From assembly GCA_013215055.1 (NCBI GenBank), contig JABSRQ010000019.1, positions 1-64,000 of the forward strand: a stretch of DNA of 64,000 nt, given 5' to 3'. Below the pieces are notes generated by a model that saw nothing but the letters and a program-made list of their open reading frames with translations, searched no databases and was not told where the DNA came from. The translations under genes and the position numbers were made by a program. The DNA is from Pseudomonadales bacterium (GTDB taxonomy: Bacteria; Pseudomonadota; Gammaproteobacteria; Pseudomonadales; DT-91). This document shows positions 19,557 through 28,215 of the stretch, in pieces. How positions within the stretch are numbered: the first letter of the stretch is position 1; each line of letters starts with the position of its first letter.

Positions 19557-21167
19557 ATGACTAACGAAAATTATGACTACATTATTGTTGGCGCGGGCTC
19601 TGCAGGTTGTGTATTAGCCAACCGCCTGACGGCCAGCGGCGAGCACAGCGTATTACTGCTGGAAGCCGGTGCCAAAGACAACAACCCACTGGTATCCATG
19701 CCGCTGGGTTGGGCACAGTTGTTTTATCACAAGTCTCTGGATTGGGGTTATTACTCCCAGCCAGAGCCAGAAATGGACGGCTATCAGATGTATTCGCCGC
19801 GTGGAAAAATGCTAGGTGGCAGTAGCTCCACCAATGGCATGATCTATATCCGTGGTCAGGCGCAAGACTATGACGATCTTGCAGCGCTGGGTAATCGTGA
19901 TTGGGCCTATGACAATGTACTGCCCTACTTTAAAAAATCAGAAAACTGCAGCATTAATGATGTTGATACGAAGTTTCATGGTCAAGATGGCGAGCTGACG
20001 ACCTCACCGCTACGATTTACCCTGCCTCTGACCAAGACCTATATAGCTGCGGCAGTTGAAGCCGGTTACAAGGCTAACAACGATTTTAATGGTGCAGATC
20101 AAGAAGGCGTGGGCTATTACCATGTTACGCAAAAAGATGGCAAGCGTGCCAGCACCGCCGCCGCATTTTTAAAACCTGTGAAAAAACGGGAAAACCTGAC
20201 GATACGCACCCATGCTCTGGCAAAACGTATTGAATTTGACGGAAAAAAAGCCACCGGTATTTGTTACCTGAATAAAAAGGGGCAGGAGATTACCGTTACG
20301 GCTGAAAAGGAAATCATACTCAGCCTGGGTTCTTTTAATACACCACAGCTGCTAGAGCTTTCGGGCGTGGGCCAACAACAGATCCTGGATCAACATGGCA
20401 TAAAGCCCGTGCAGATATTAGAAGGTGTAGGCGAAAACCTGCAGGAGCATTTATCCGTGAAGGTGGTGCAGAGGGTGAAAGATGAAAACCCGACCATCAA
20501 CAGTGAAGCGGCACCGTTAAAAATAATAAAGCATGTCTTTAATTATATGTTGAATAAAAAAGGCCTGATGACCTTACCTGCTGCCGATGTAGGTGTTTTT
20601 TGTAAAGGTGAAGGAGATGACAGACCTTCATATCAGATTCATTTCTCTCCCGGTGGCGGTGAGCTAACCCCAGAAGGCCAGGTTGATCCGGAATTCCCTT
20701 CCGTTACATCCACCTGCTGTGTAGTACGCCCCAAAAGCCGCGGATTTGTACATATTCAATCCGCCGATGTAAAACAGGCACCGAAGATACAGTTCAATTT
20801 TATGCAGCATGAGGATGACAAGCGTCGCATGGTAGAGGCAGTAGCCATACAACGTAAAATCTACGCGAGCAAGTCCTTTGCCCCTTATCGCTTGGAAGAG
20901 CTGGCACCGGGTATTGAAGCGCAAAGTGATGCAGACATTCTAAAATATGTGAATGTCGGTTCACATTCTGTATACCACCCTGTAGGCACCTGCAAGATGG
21001 GCAACGATGAAAAGGCCGTAGTGGACGACAGGCTGCATGTACATGGATTAAAAAATCTGCGTATCGCTGATGCTTCCATTCTGCCCAATCTGATCTCAGG
21101 CAATACCAATGCCGCGACCATCATGATTGCCGAACGCTGTGCCGATTTTATTATCAACGGCGAATAA
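19557..21167 (+). CDS. GMC-family FAD oxidoreductase (choline/alcohol dehydrogenase-like)
   Basis: The 536-residue flavoenzyme should oxidise a primary or secondary alcohol to aldehyde or ketone. The N-terminal FAD motif is DYIIVGAGSAGCVLANRL (about 5-22), followed by LLLEAG. GMC signature 1 is RGKMLGGSSSTNGMIYIRG (about 82-100) and signature 2 is GSFNTPQLLELSG (about 262-274). The active-site histidine region near the C-terminus is HPVGTCKMG with a later NAATIMIAE. It resembles AlkJ/BetA-type dehydrogenases. It is co-transcribed with TetR upstream and followed by a strong hairpin. An alcohol dehydrogenase facing a Baeyer-Villiger-type enzyme suggests stepwise alcohol to ketone to ester oxidation. 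Confidence 0.9.
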   Translation: MTNENYDYIIVGAGSAGCVLANRLTASGEHSVLLLEAGAKDNNPLVSMPLGWAQLFYHKSLDWGYYSQPEPEMDGYQMYSPRGKMLGGSSSTNGMIYIRGQAQDYDDLAALGNRDWAYDNVLPYFKKSENCSINDVDTKFHGQDGELTTSPLRFTLPLTKTYIAAAVEAGYKANNDFNGADQEGVGYYHVTQKDGKRASTAAAFLKPVKKRENLTIRTHALAKRIEFDGKKATGICYLNKKGQEITVTAEKEIILSLGSFNTPQLLELSGVGQQQILDQHGIKPVQILEGVGENLQEHLSVKVVQRVKDENPTINSEAAPLKIIKHVFNYMLNKKGLMTLPAADVGVFCKGEGDDRPSYQIHFSPGGGELTPEGQVDPEFPSVTSTCCVVRPKSRGFVHIQSADVKQAPKIQFNFMQHEDDKRRMVEAVAIQRKIYASKSFAPYRLEELAPGIEAQSDADILKYVNVGSHSVYHPVGTCKMGNDEKAVVDDRLHVHGLKNLRIADASILPNLISGNTNAATIMIAERCADFIINGE

Positions 21168-21172
21168 AGCCT

Positions 21173-21212
21173 GCTGCTAGCTTGAGCTAAACCCTTAGCT
21201 CAAGCTAGCAGC
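21173..21212 (+). terminator. 18-bp perfect hairpin after the GMC gene
   Basis: The arm GCTGCTAGCTTGAGCTAA at 21173-21190 pairs perfectly with 21195-21212 around a four-base ACCC loop, five bases after the stop codon. No long T-run follows (GTCTTACT), so it is an unusually strong stem-loop without the classical tail. Confidence 0.7.
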
Positions 21213-21618
21213 GTCTTACTATCTAAATGAAGGCAGGGCTTTTAATTTCATGGCCAGCTACCATTTCGACTTCGACTTCGACTTTCTATCGCAGCCAAAC
21301 TTGTGACTGTTTAACCGTTCAACGGATGTATGGGTATTAGATAGCCAAAATACGGGCAAAGATCTGGGTGGAACACCTACTAATCATTTCTTTATTCTCT
21401 TATAAGCCATGTGCTCTAACTGTCAGTGCTGACAGTTACCTGTATACACTTCCTTATTTTTAGCGGGTAAGCAAACAACCATTATCGCGCCACATATTTT
21501 TCCGGCAATAAACCCGCACTTCATTTTTCTCTTAATAAAGGTATTATTTTGTGGTGGCATTAGCCGTCTTCTATCATTTTTGTGTTAAAGCTTGTTTGCA
21601 TTAACATGCCCTACAGCT
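21213..21618. other. intergenic region
   Basis: About 400 bp without a gene. A short TTCGAC hexamer repeat, three copies, lies at 21265-21282. Nothing else is recognised before the Fur-like box at 21619. Confidence 0.4.
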
Positions 21619-21637
21619 GAAAATGATTATCATGGCA
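21619..21637. promoter_or_regulatory. Fur-like box upstream of the zincin gene
   Basis: GAAAATGATTATCATGGCA matches about 14 of 19 positions of the GATAATGATAATCATTATC consensus, including the palindromic core ATGATTATCAT. It lies 53 bp upstream of the chosen start at 21691, a normal operator position. Confidence 0.5.
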
Positions 21638-21690
21638 ATGTTATGCATCACAAATTTGAACGATATATTTCCAACCTTGGTGAGTGGAGT

Positions 21691-22689
21691 ATGAAACCGC
21701 TAGTAATAGCTTTTGGTCTATATCTTTTAGCGGGCTTAAGCTTGGCTGCTGAGGCTGAAGAAATATTCAGTTGTAGCACTGCCGATGGAGGCTTTATACA
21801 AACAGAGAATCTGAGCCATTGTGTTTACAGCCTGCTGGAAATACAAACAGTAGATAGCTACCCCAAGTTACTAGCCGCGGCCCCCTCTATGCAGGAAATT
21901 AAGTTTAACCTGATCCCCATCTTTTCAGCGGCAGATAAGCTTGCAAGGCAAAGGCTTATTCAGGCAAATCTTATTGCTGCCGCTCAGCTATGGGGGCAGT
22001 TTTTAGAAAATAGTGCCAATATTGAGCTTATCATTCGCATGGTCGATAACCCCAGACATATGATGCAGGCATCAAGTAAAACCTCAATGCTATCGCATAA
22101 ACGTGCAGCTACCCGTTATTTTCATCAAGGGGCGAGCAGTGAGTTTCTAACCCAAACTGACCCTAACGGCTGGCAGTACGATGCTGAAATATTGATTGAT
22201 AAATCCTCCCTATCATCGGGTAATATCTGGCTGGACCCCCAGCCCTTTAAACGCAGGCACGTTTTTGATGTGAATCAATATGATGCGGTGTCCATGTTTG
22301 CTCATGAACTGGGGCATGTGTTATGCCATAACGGTTTTTACAATATCGAGAAGCAGCATAGTCGTTTGCCCAATGGAGATTTGTCGCGCTTCGATGATGA
22401 GATTAAGTTTATCGATGGCAGGCCATTTTTTACCGGGGCTTTATCCATATCGGTATACGGCAGCTATGTACCCCTGACCAAAAAACGAGGGGTTTACAGT
22501 CATTTAATGGCTTTTAACCCTTCCGGTGAGATTGCCATTATGGCGGAGGGAGCGATTAAAGCCGGTAAACGTTATGTTATTCGCCATATTGATTTGGCCA
22601 TGATGCACGATTGCGGGCTAATCTTGAAACCGGAAATTCTAAAGATTTTGCAGCAGTCAACTAACCCAATGGCCATAGCAAAACCCTAA
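21691..22689 (+). CDS. secreted zincin-type metalloprotease-like protein
   Basis: From ATG at 21691, which has GTGGAG just before it, the product has 332 residues. A signal peptide (about 1-20, ALA-like cleavage near SLAAEA) is followed by a domain with the zinc-binding and catalytic motif H205-E-L-G-H209 in FAHELGHVLCHNGF. The metzincin third ligand HExxHxxGxxH is not present; H213 or a later residue would have to serve. Two further His pairs near the C-terminus (RHIDLAMMHDCG) resemble the conserved tail of exported zincins that precede a late Met-turn. Substrate unknown. The frame extends further upstream but that part lacks a signal peptide. A Fur-like box suggests induction under iron limitation. 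Confidence 0.8.
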   Translation: MKPLVIAFGLYLLAGLSLAAEAEEIFSCSTADGGFIQTENLSHCVYSLLEIQTVDSYPKLLAAAPSMQEIKFNLIPIFSAADKLARQRLIQANLIAAAQLWGQFLENSANIELIIRMVDNPRHMMQASSKTSMLSHKRAATRYFHQGASSEFLTQTDPNGWQYDAEILIDKSSLSSGNIWLDPQPFKRRHVFDVNQYDAVSMFAHELGHVLCHNGFYNIEKQHSRLPNGDLSRFDDEIKFIDGRPFFTGALSISVYGSYVPLTKKRGVYSHLMAFNPSGEIAIMAEGAIKAGKRYVIRHIDLAMMHDCGLILKPEILKILQQSTNPMAIAKP

Positions 22690-22690
22690 A

Positions 22691-22733
22691 GGCCAATGCT
22701 GGTAATGACGTTAACGTCATGACTTAATTGGCC
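22691..22733. terminator. interrupted 43-bp palindrome after the zincin gene
   Basis: The outer arms GGCCAAT (22691-22697) and ATTGGCC (22727-22733) enclose the perfect palindrome ATGACGTTAACGTCAT (22705-22720), symmetrically spaced. It begins just after the stop codon. It could form a long stem-loop in RNA or a cruciform, and no T-run follows. Confidence 0.55.
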
Positions 22734-23008
22734 GTTCTATTAAGGATCTACTAGCCATTGGCAAAACCAGACATTAAAAGTTCTGATGGCTGTTGGACAA
22801 TGCTTTGGTACTTTTCATGATAGATCGAAATAAGGTTTATCCTTCTTATCCACTTGTGTGGAACAAGATTGAGCTGTAAAACGCGGATAAAACAATAGAG
22901 AGATTTTACTGAACGAGAACAAAGGCCAAAGGCCAAAGCAACTGATAACATAGGAGAAGAACGCAGTACAATGCGATTTTAATATGCTATTTAACCGGTA
23001 TAGATAAG

Positions 23009-23389
23009 ATGATTTACATAGGCGAAGCGGCAAAGATGACAGGTGCTTCGGTAAAGGCCATACGCCACTACGATGAACTTGGCTTATTGCCTGGGGTCAC
23101 TCGATCAGGTTCATATAGAGTCTTTGCCGATGCAGACATCAATTTGATTAAGCTGATTAAACAAGCCCAGAGTTTAGGTTTTAAGTTATCCGAATTTAAC
23201 CAGGCTATCTCTTCACAGCCAGAAGTACCGTCGTGGGTACAAATTGAAAAACTGCTTCATAGAAAACAGACAGACATCGCCGAAAAAATAGCGGCGTTAG
23301 AGGAAAAACAAAAGCGTCTACAAGTCTACCGCAAGGAGATCCGGGATTGTCTGAAAGACAATGCGGATTGCAGTAGCCCACTTTTATAG
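23009..23389 (+). CDS. MerR-family regulator with CueR-like C-terminal cysteines
   Basis: The 126-residue protein is a complete MerR-type activator: winged HTH at residues 1-65 (YIGEAAKMTGASVKAIRHY, GLLPG...YRVF), a dimerisation coiled coil at about 75-110, and a short tail with C114 and C121 (RDCLKDNADC). CueR-like metal sensors use two cysteines at almost this spacing (C-x7-C there, C-x6-C here), so a thiol-bound metal or reactive compound is a plausible signal. The next gene, a methyltransferase, lies behind a promoter of MerR type at 23398-23429. ATG at 23009 gives a family-standard N-terminus. Confidence 0.9.
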   Translation: MIYIGEAAKMTGASVKAIRHYDELGLLPGVTRSGSYRVFADADINLIKLIKQAQSLGFKLSEFNQAISSQPEVPSWVQIEKLLHRKQTDIAEKIAALEEKQKRLQVYRKEIRDCLKDNADCSSPLL

Positions 23390-23397
23390 AAAACCTA

Positions 23398-23429
23398 TTG
23401 ACTCTCCCCCTAGTGGGAGGGTTTACCCT
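23398..23429 (+). promoter_or_regulatory. MerR-type promoter/operator
   Basis: TTGACT (-35, 23398-23403) and TACCCT (-10, 23424-23429) are 20 bp apart. The over-long spacer is filled by the dyad CTCCCCCTAGTGGGAG (23404-23419). The arrangement closely resembles E. coli copA, where CueR twists a 19-20 bp spacer. It sits between the MerR gene and the methyltransferase gene. Confidence 0.75.
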
Positions 23430-23469
23430 GTTGATCGTTTATTAAAAAACAATCAACGAGGGAAATACA

Positions 23470-24171
23470 ATGCACTTATCATTTAAATGCTGCAACACAG
23501 ATCACCAACCTAAAGACATTACAGAGCTGGATGCCAGGGTTGATCAAAACCAGATCGCAGCCGTGTATAACAAAATTGCACCACTATACGATATTTGGGG
23601 AATGTTAACGGAATCACGTGCACGACGCCGTGCGATTGAACTGGCTGATATACAGGGAGGAGAAAACATTCTTGAAGTGGCTGCCGGCACCGGGTTGGCT
23701 TTTTACGAGCTGGTCAAACGTAATCCCACAGGTTCAAATAGTGGTATCGATCTATCCCCTGGCATGTTGGCCAAAGCAAAAAAACGTTTAGCAAGCCTGC
23801 CTGATACGACCTATACATTAGGCTTGGGTGATGCCTTCAAACTAGAGCAGGAATCCGAATCCATCGATATTCTGGTCAATAATTATATGTTTGATCTTAT
23901 CCCCCACAAGGATATGGATAAAATACTCAGCGAGTTTAAGCGTGTGCTAAAAAAAGATGGCAAGCTTGTTTTGGTCAATATGACCAAGGGCGAAAGTTTT
24001 GGCAGCAGCCTTTATGATTTCATCTATACACTGTCACCAAAAACGATGGGCGGATGCAGAGGTGTAGCGTTATCAAATAAACTGCAGCATGGCGGATTTC
24101 AAGTTAAAAAACGCGAGTACTATCAACAACTATTGTTTCCGTCAGAAGTCATCCTGGCGTCAAAACGGTAA
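23470..24171 (+). CDS. class I SAM-dependent methyltransferase
   Basis: The 233-residue protein has the SAM-binding motif I ILEVAAGTGLAFYEL at about residues 61-75, the acidic strand-2 end GIDLSPGMLAKAKKRL, and the later ILVNNYMFDLIPH / FKRVLKKDGKLVLVN segments. This is a UbiE/ArsM-like Rossmann methyltransferase. A Cys-Cys pair at residues 7-8 (FKCC) near the N-terminus is unusual for UbiE. Control by an adjacent MerR regulator with CueR-like cysteines suggests a role in detoxifying a metal, metalloid or thiol-reactive compound rather than ubiquinone synthesis. The substrate is not determined by the sequence. Confidence 0.85.
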   Translation: MHLSFKCCNTDHQPKDITELDARVDQNQIAAVYNKIAPLYDIWGMLTESRARRRAIELADIQGGENILEVAAGTGLAFYELVKRNPTGSNSGIDLSPGMLAKAKKRLASLPDTTYTLGLGDAFKLEQESESIDILVNNYMFDLIPHKDMDKILSEFKRVLKKDGKLVLVNMTKGESFGSSLYDFIYTLSPKTMGGCRGVALSNKLQHGGFQVKKREYYQQLLFPSEVILASKR

Positions 24172-24861
24172 CCCTAACAACGCCACTAAAGCTTACTACT
24201 CCCTAAATTATATCAGCCACTAAATGAATTGTGGCTGCTAAGGCTTAAAGTGGCCGTTGATAAGGCATGGCACGCAGCCATTCAACTTTCTGGCTCTCAT
24301 CAAATGACTGGCGATTATGAATAGCTAGCTGATCTTTACCCGCTAGCCCCTACTTGAATAACAGGTTTTATTGTTAGGCTTCAGCATTCAACTCGACTAT
24401 TTTCAGGCAGTTCGCTAATCATCATCAACACTATCTACTTCAACAATTAAGCGAATTGAGGCGACTATATCTTCTATACCCATCCGGCAGAAACGTAGCT
24501 TCGTAGCCATGAGTCAACATCATCCGTATGTCGACGTAAAAATATCATCTGGGTAAAAGTAGGCCTGTTATATAATGGAGTCTTTCTACTAAAATATTAT
24601 GCCTGGCTAGCAAGGCTATAAGCCCTAAGGTTCCATATAAGCATTCGTTATGATCATTTGTCGAACTGACGCATTCTATAACTTGCTTATTCGATGACGC
24701 CATAGAGGCTGGATTTATTGATGTATGAAGAAGAATAGCTGGCAGACATTTGAAACAGATCAATGCAATGGGCCAATCACCCACTCATTCCACACAGCAC
24801 GAGGCGTAGTCGCTGAATACAAATAGAGTCATGCCTACTGATGTGAAAAGGGGTTTTACGA
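24172..24861. other. intergenic region
   Basis: About 690 bp without a credible gene. A small hairpin, CAGCCAC (24214-24220) with GTGGCTG (24231-24237), follows the methyltransferase gene. Short open frames here have no ribosome sites or coding character. Confidence 0.4.
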
Positions 24862-24862
24862 G

Positions 24863-24890
24863 ATAAAAAATAAGGGCCTAGAGGCCCTTA
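24863..24890 (-). terminator. intrinsic terminator of the EF-hand protein gene
   Basis: On the minus strand TAAGGGCC and GGCCCTTA form an 8-bp stem with a four-base loop, followed directly by TTTTTTATC. It lies 26 bp after the stop of the gene at 24917-25930. Confidence 0.85.
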
Positions 24891-24916
24891 CTTAAGAGAA
24901 CTGATGTCTAGAGCTA

Positions 24917-25930
24917 TCAGTGTTCGCCGTGATTCATCATAAAGAACATCGGCACTTCTCTGCCATCATTGATGCTGCTCTCAGGAATCGCGTCAGGGTC
25001 TACATGTGGATGTGTACCCGCAAAAATACCTTCAGGGTTCAGGTTAAACATCCAAAGATGTCCCATCCACATATTAACCCACAGGTTACCCATGATTGGC
25101 TCACCTGTTTCAGGGTTTACGGCAATCGGGTCTGGCGCAATATTCTCATACTGCTGGCATTCCAGGAACGTAGTATGTTGATGTAAAGCCGGTGTACCAT
25201 CGGCTTCAGTAACCGCACATAAACCTGCATGAGTATGCCAAACTTCATCGACACTGTCGGTGAATTTTGGGCTATGACCATAGAACGCTTGCACACGCTC
25301 ATTCATCCATGCTGTGCCATAAGGCCAATCCAGTGTAGATAAACCACCTTCGGCGCTTGCATCAGCAAATAATGGCACTGCTGACTCACCCCAGAAAATA
25401 CCTACAGCCTTGCCATTTAAATCGATATTTAAACCTTGTAAGGAATTTTTATCGGAAATACCACCGGGTGATACCGCGGCAATGCCTTCCTGATTCATCC
25501 AGTGTGCGCCGTGGCCAGCAAGAGGAATAATCACGGGATTAAAACCGTTATCCTGAATATCTTCGATAGCCATATTCTCTACATAACCAAACTTGTTATA
25601 CCAGCTCACCATTTGCTGATCTACAGAAGTAGAGGTTTTGCCAAGATCTTTAGCGGCCAGAGCAATATCGTGACGATTTAAAACGCCATCGGCATTGTAA
25701 TCATAGAATGCAACATAGTTACCATGGGCACGCGCCTTGATATGACCACGGACTAATTTAGCAATATCACGGCGATTAACTTTTCCATCACCGGTGTAAT
25801 CGGCAACAGAAAGAATCGCGTGTGGCTCCATATGCGGCATTTCCATGCCTGGCATAGTTTCATTAGCGGTAGCGGTTTGAGTGAGCAATAGCGTAGAACT
25901 TGCTATTACCATCGATAGTAGTTTTTTCAT
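24917..25930 (-). CDS. exported protein with two EF-hand/dockerin-like motifs
   Basis: From ATG at 25930 the product has 337 residues with a signal peptide (MKKLLSM..., cleavage near ATA-NE). Two calcium-binding loops, DYTGDGKVNRRDI (about 44-56) and DYNADGVLNRHDI (about 73-85), form a dockerin or EF-hand pair. The remaining 240 residues are rich in His, Met and Trp (HGAHWMN, WHTHAG, HQHTT, NMWMGHLWMFN, THPHVD, MMNHGEH) and are not a family I recognise. The methionine/histidine density suggests metal binding. The frame extends upstream past 25930 but that part has no signal character. It is monocistronic, with its own terminator. Confidence 0.75.
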   Translation of the reverse strand: MKKLLSMVIASSTLLLTQTATANETMPGMEMPHMEPHAILSVADYTGDGKVNRRDIAKLVRGHIKARAHGNYVAFYDYNADGVLNRHDIALAAKDLGKTSTSVDQQMVSWYNKFGYVENMAIEDIQDNGFNPVIIPLAGHGAHWMNQEGIAAVSPGGISDKNSLQGLNIDLNGKAVGIFWGESAVPLFADASAEGGLSTLDWPYGTAWMNERVQAFYGHSPKFTDSVDEVWHTHAGLCAVTEADGTPALHQHTTFLECQQYENIAPDPIAVNPETGEPIMGNLWVNMWMGHLWMFNLNPEGIFAGTHPHVDPDAIPESSINDGREVPMFFMMNHGEH

Positions 25931-26137
25931 TGTATAAATCCCTATACAGCTTTTTATTTTAGGTATTAAAGCAGGGAGAACCCCGCTAGGCGCAAGGTTA
26001 TGCATTTTAGAAGCCGTAATCAAATGATTTATGCTTTTTAGTTATAAGTGTTGGCGGTGATATTGAACTCAAACGTTGAACGTTTATGCCTCTTTAATAC
26101 ATTTTCCTGCATGATAATGTTGAGGGAAATCTCGACG

Positions 26138-26326
26138 ATGAAAAATAATAAGCTTGTGTATCTATTAACATCCAAGCCATCCTTGATTAACCCTAAAGCG
26201 TTATTGGTGAGCTTTATAGTGCACACTTGTGTATTGATACATCGCTTTTTATTGTTTACAGGCGTATGTGTGTTTGCTGCCCTTGAGCGCTTAATAGATC
26301 TTATACCCCGCAGTGGTTTATTCTGA
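26138..26326 (+). CDS. possible small membrane protein
   Basis: The 62-codon frame begins ATG AAA AAT and contains one long hydrophobic stretch (about residues 22-48, ALLVSFIVHTCVLIHRFLLF). GAGGG lies about 15 bases upstream, which is far for a ribosome site. No homologue is recognised, and chance cannot be excluded. Confidence 0.3.
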   Translation: MKNNKLVYLLTSKPSLINPKALLVSFIVHTCVLIHRFLLFTGVCVFAALERLIDLIPRSGLF

Positions 26327-26390
26327 ATTGTTATTCATCTAACATTTCGCTAAAGTGGGCCCACTTGGATGTATAAAGAGGTGTCGACTT

Positions 26391-26926
26391 ATGGAAACTG
26401 GATATCGTAAAAGCACAGCGTTGATTCTATGTTGTGTCTCGTTGTTTTCCGGCAATTGGGCCTGCAAGATGATGAACATAAAACCGGGCTGACGCCAGCC
26501 TGGGGCTTCAATATTTCCACCAATATCCACGTTGCAGAAAATGACAAAATCTCAGCCTCCATCGTGGCAGGTAAAGGCATTGCCAGATATATCAACGATA
26601 CCAGCTTTGGTAACTATGATGCCCTTATCAATGCCGATGGCGAGCTTGAAGCCCTGCCTGTTGCCGGTGCGTTTGTTTTTTATGATCATGCATGGAATGA
26701 TAAAGCCCACAGCAACCTAGGTTACGGCTATCTGACGATGGACAACGATAAGCAACAGTCTGAAGATGCATTTGCACAAAGCCAATATTTTGTACTTAAT
26801 TATCTCTATCAATTAGCCAAACCGGTTCAAGTCGGTGCCTAGTTACAGTGGGGTAAGCTGGAAGATAAAGCCGGTAACAGAGCCGATAATTTACGCCTGC
26901 AAAGTTCATTAATTTTTCGTTTTTAA
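26391..26926 (+). pseudogene. decayed DcaP-like outer-membrane porin
   Basis: ATG at 26391 begins a signal-peptide-like stretch (METGYRKSTALILCCVSLFSGNWA). That frame stops about 33 codons in, while a different frame carries the last third of a porin: KTGLTPAWGFNISTNIHV, RYINDTSFGNYDA, AFVFYDHAWND and the final strand LQWGKLEDKAG. The C-terminus ends LIFRF, with the terminal Phe of outer-membrane barrels. A TAG at 26840-26842 interrupts the barrel frame before the last strand. Compared with DcaP-type porins of about 400 residues, most of the front barrel is deleted. So there are three lesions: an internal deletion, a frame change and a nonsense codon. Confidence 0.75.
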
Positions 26927-26974
26927 TATCTCAAACCGGGATCAAACTTTTCTCATTCCATTAAGGCATGACCT

Positions 26975-27973
26975 ATGAAAAAACTATTTTTACCTATGGC
27001 CAAAAATGTTCTGCTGCTGGCTTTTTTTATCATCGCTACCGCACAGGCCGAGGATATTGATCTGCAGAAATTGGTTAATGACGTACACCAACAATTTGCA
27101 GAGCATAAAGAAGGAAAAAATCCGGATTATATTCCTGCTCTTGCCGCCGTGAATCCGGACTTATTTGCCGTCAGTATCGTAACCGCCGACGGTAAGGTGT
27201 ATTCATCAGGTGATAGTCAGCATCTGTTTTCGATACAGTCTATCAGCAAGGCATTTAATCTTGCCGCATTAATGCAGCAACAAGGTGATGAGGCGGTAAT
27301 CAAGAATATTGGCGTCAACGCCACAGGCCTGCCTTTCAGCTCGGTGATGGCAATAGAATTAAATGAAGAACGCTCGGTAAATCCGCTGGTGAATGCCGGA
27401 GCCATGGCCACCGTTAGCCTGATAAAAGCAAAAAATAGCAAGCAAAAATGGCAACTTATCGCGTCAAATTTAGAGGCCTTTGCCGGGCGAGACTTAAGCG
27501 TCATCAACGGTATTTATGCTTCAGAAACCGCAACCAATGTGAAGAACCAGGCGATTGCCCGCCTGTTACATAACTATGGCCGTTTCTATGACGATATAGA
27601 TGAATCGGTAGATCTATATACCCGCATGTGCTCCGTGGGTATCAATACTCAGGATCTCGCGGTTATGGGCGCGACCTATGCCAATGGTGGTGTTAACCCG
27701 GTGAGTGGAAAAAAAGTGGTCGATAAAAAATATGTGCCCAAAATACTGGCGGTAATGACCACCGCAGGTTTGTATGACGATTCAGGATTATGGCTGTATA
27801 AGGTCGGGTTACCGGCTAAAAGTGGTGTAGGCGGCGGTATTGTTGCGGTTGTGCCGGGCAAATATGGCATTGCCGCTTTTTCTCCGCCGGTGGATGCGGC
27901 AGGCAATAGTGTGAGGGCGCAGCTGGCGATTGCAGCAATCGCCGAAAAACTGAATGTGAATATTTTTAAGTAG
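26975..27973 (+). CDS. glsA: glutaminase with signal peptide
   Basis: The 332-residue enzyme hydrolyses glutamine to glutamate and ammonia. It belongs to the serine-dependent beta-lactamase-fold glutaminases. The catalytic S89-x-x-K92 is visible in FSIQSISKAF, followed by the conserved NPLVNAGAMA segment (about 136-145), a TRMCSVG region and a Gly-rich KSGVGGGIVAVVPG near 275. Cytosolic GlsA proteins are about 305 residues; the extra N-terminus here is a signal peptide (hydrophobic 11-22, cleavage after AQA), so the enzyme should act in the periplasm. It follows a dead porin gene, and the gene pair may once have served uptake of amino acids. Confidence 0.93.
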   Translation: MKKLFLPMAKNVLLLAFFIIATAQAEDIDLQKLVNDVHQQFAEHKEGKNPDYIPALAAVNPDLFAVSIVTADGKVYSSGDSQHLFSIQSISKAFNLAALMQQQGDEAVIKNIGVNATGLPFSSVMAIELNEERSVNPLVNAGAMATVSLIKAKNSKQKWQLIASNLEAFAGRDLSVINGIYASETATNVKNQAIARLLHNYGRFYDDIDESVDLYTRMCSVGINTQDLAVMGATYANGGVNPVSGKKVVDKKYVPKILAVMTTAGLYDDSGLWLYKVGLPAKSGVGGGIVAVVPGKYGIAAFSPPVDAAGNSVRAQLAIAAIAEKLNVNIFK

Positions 27974-27981
27974 GCTATCAG

Positions 27982-28004
27982 GGGGAGGCAGATTAATCCT
28001 CCCC
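27982..28004 (+). terminator. probable terminator stem-loop after glsA
   Basis: GGGGAGG (27982-27988) pairs with CCTCCCC (27998-28004) eight bases after the stop codon. The stem is G+C-rich, but the following run is only CAGCGCATTT. Confidence 0.5.
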
Positions 28005-28215
28005 AGCGCATTTAAGCAATAACCAAACTCTGCCTAAGCTATAATTTTATGCGCGCAACAAGCATGAAAGCGATGTTTTAGCTTTCAATTCAAATACCCC
28101 TAACAAGCGGGATAAGTGTAGTAACCGCTCATTTTCTTCATCGAAAAAAATATAGCTGCTGCTATACCCCACCTATTATCCAGTAAGTGATAAAGCATAA
28201 GAAACACCGTTTGGA

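Noticed and set aside
3740-24290. Shared string GATAAGGCATGG at about 3760 and about 24260
   Set aside because: Matches of 12 bases are expected by chance many times in 64 kb, and the flanks align only with gaps.
24545-24784. 79-codon minus-strand frame
   Set aside because: No ribosome site or recognisable domain, isolated, and composition like the surrounding non-coding bases.
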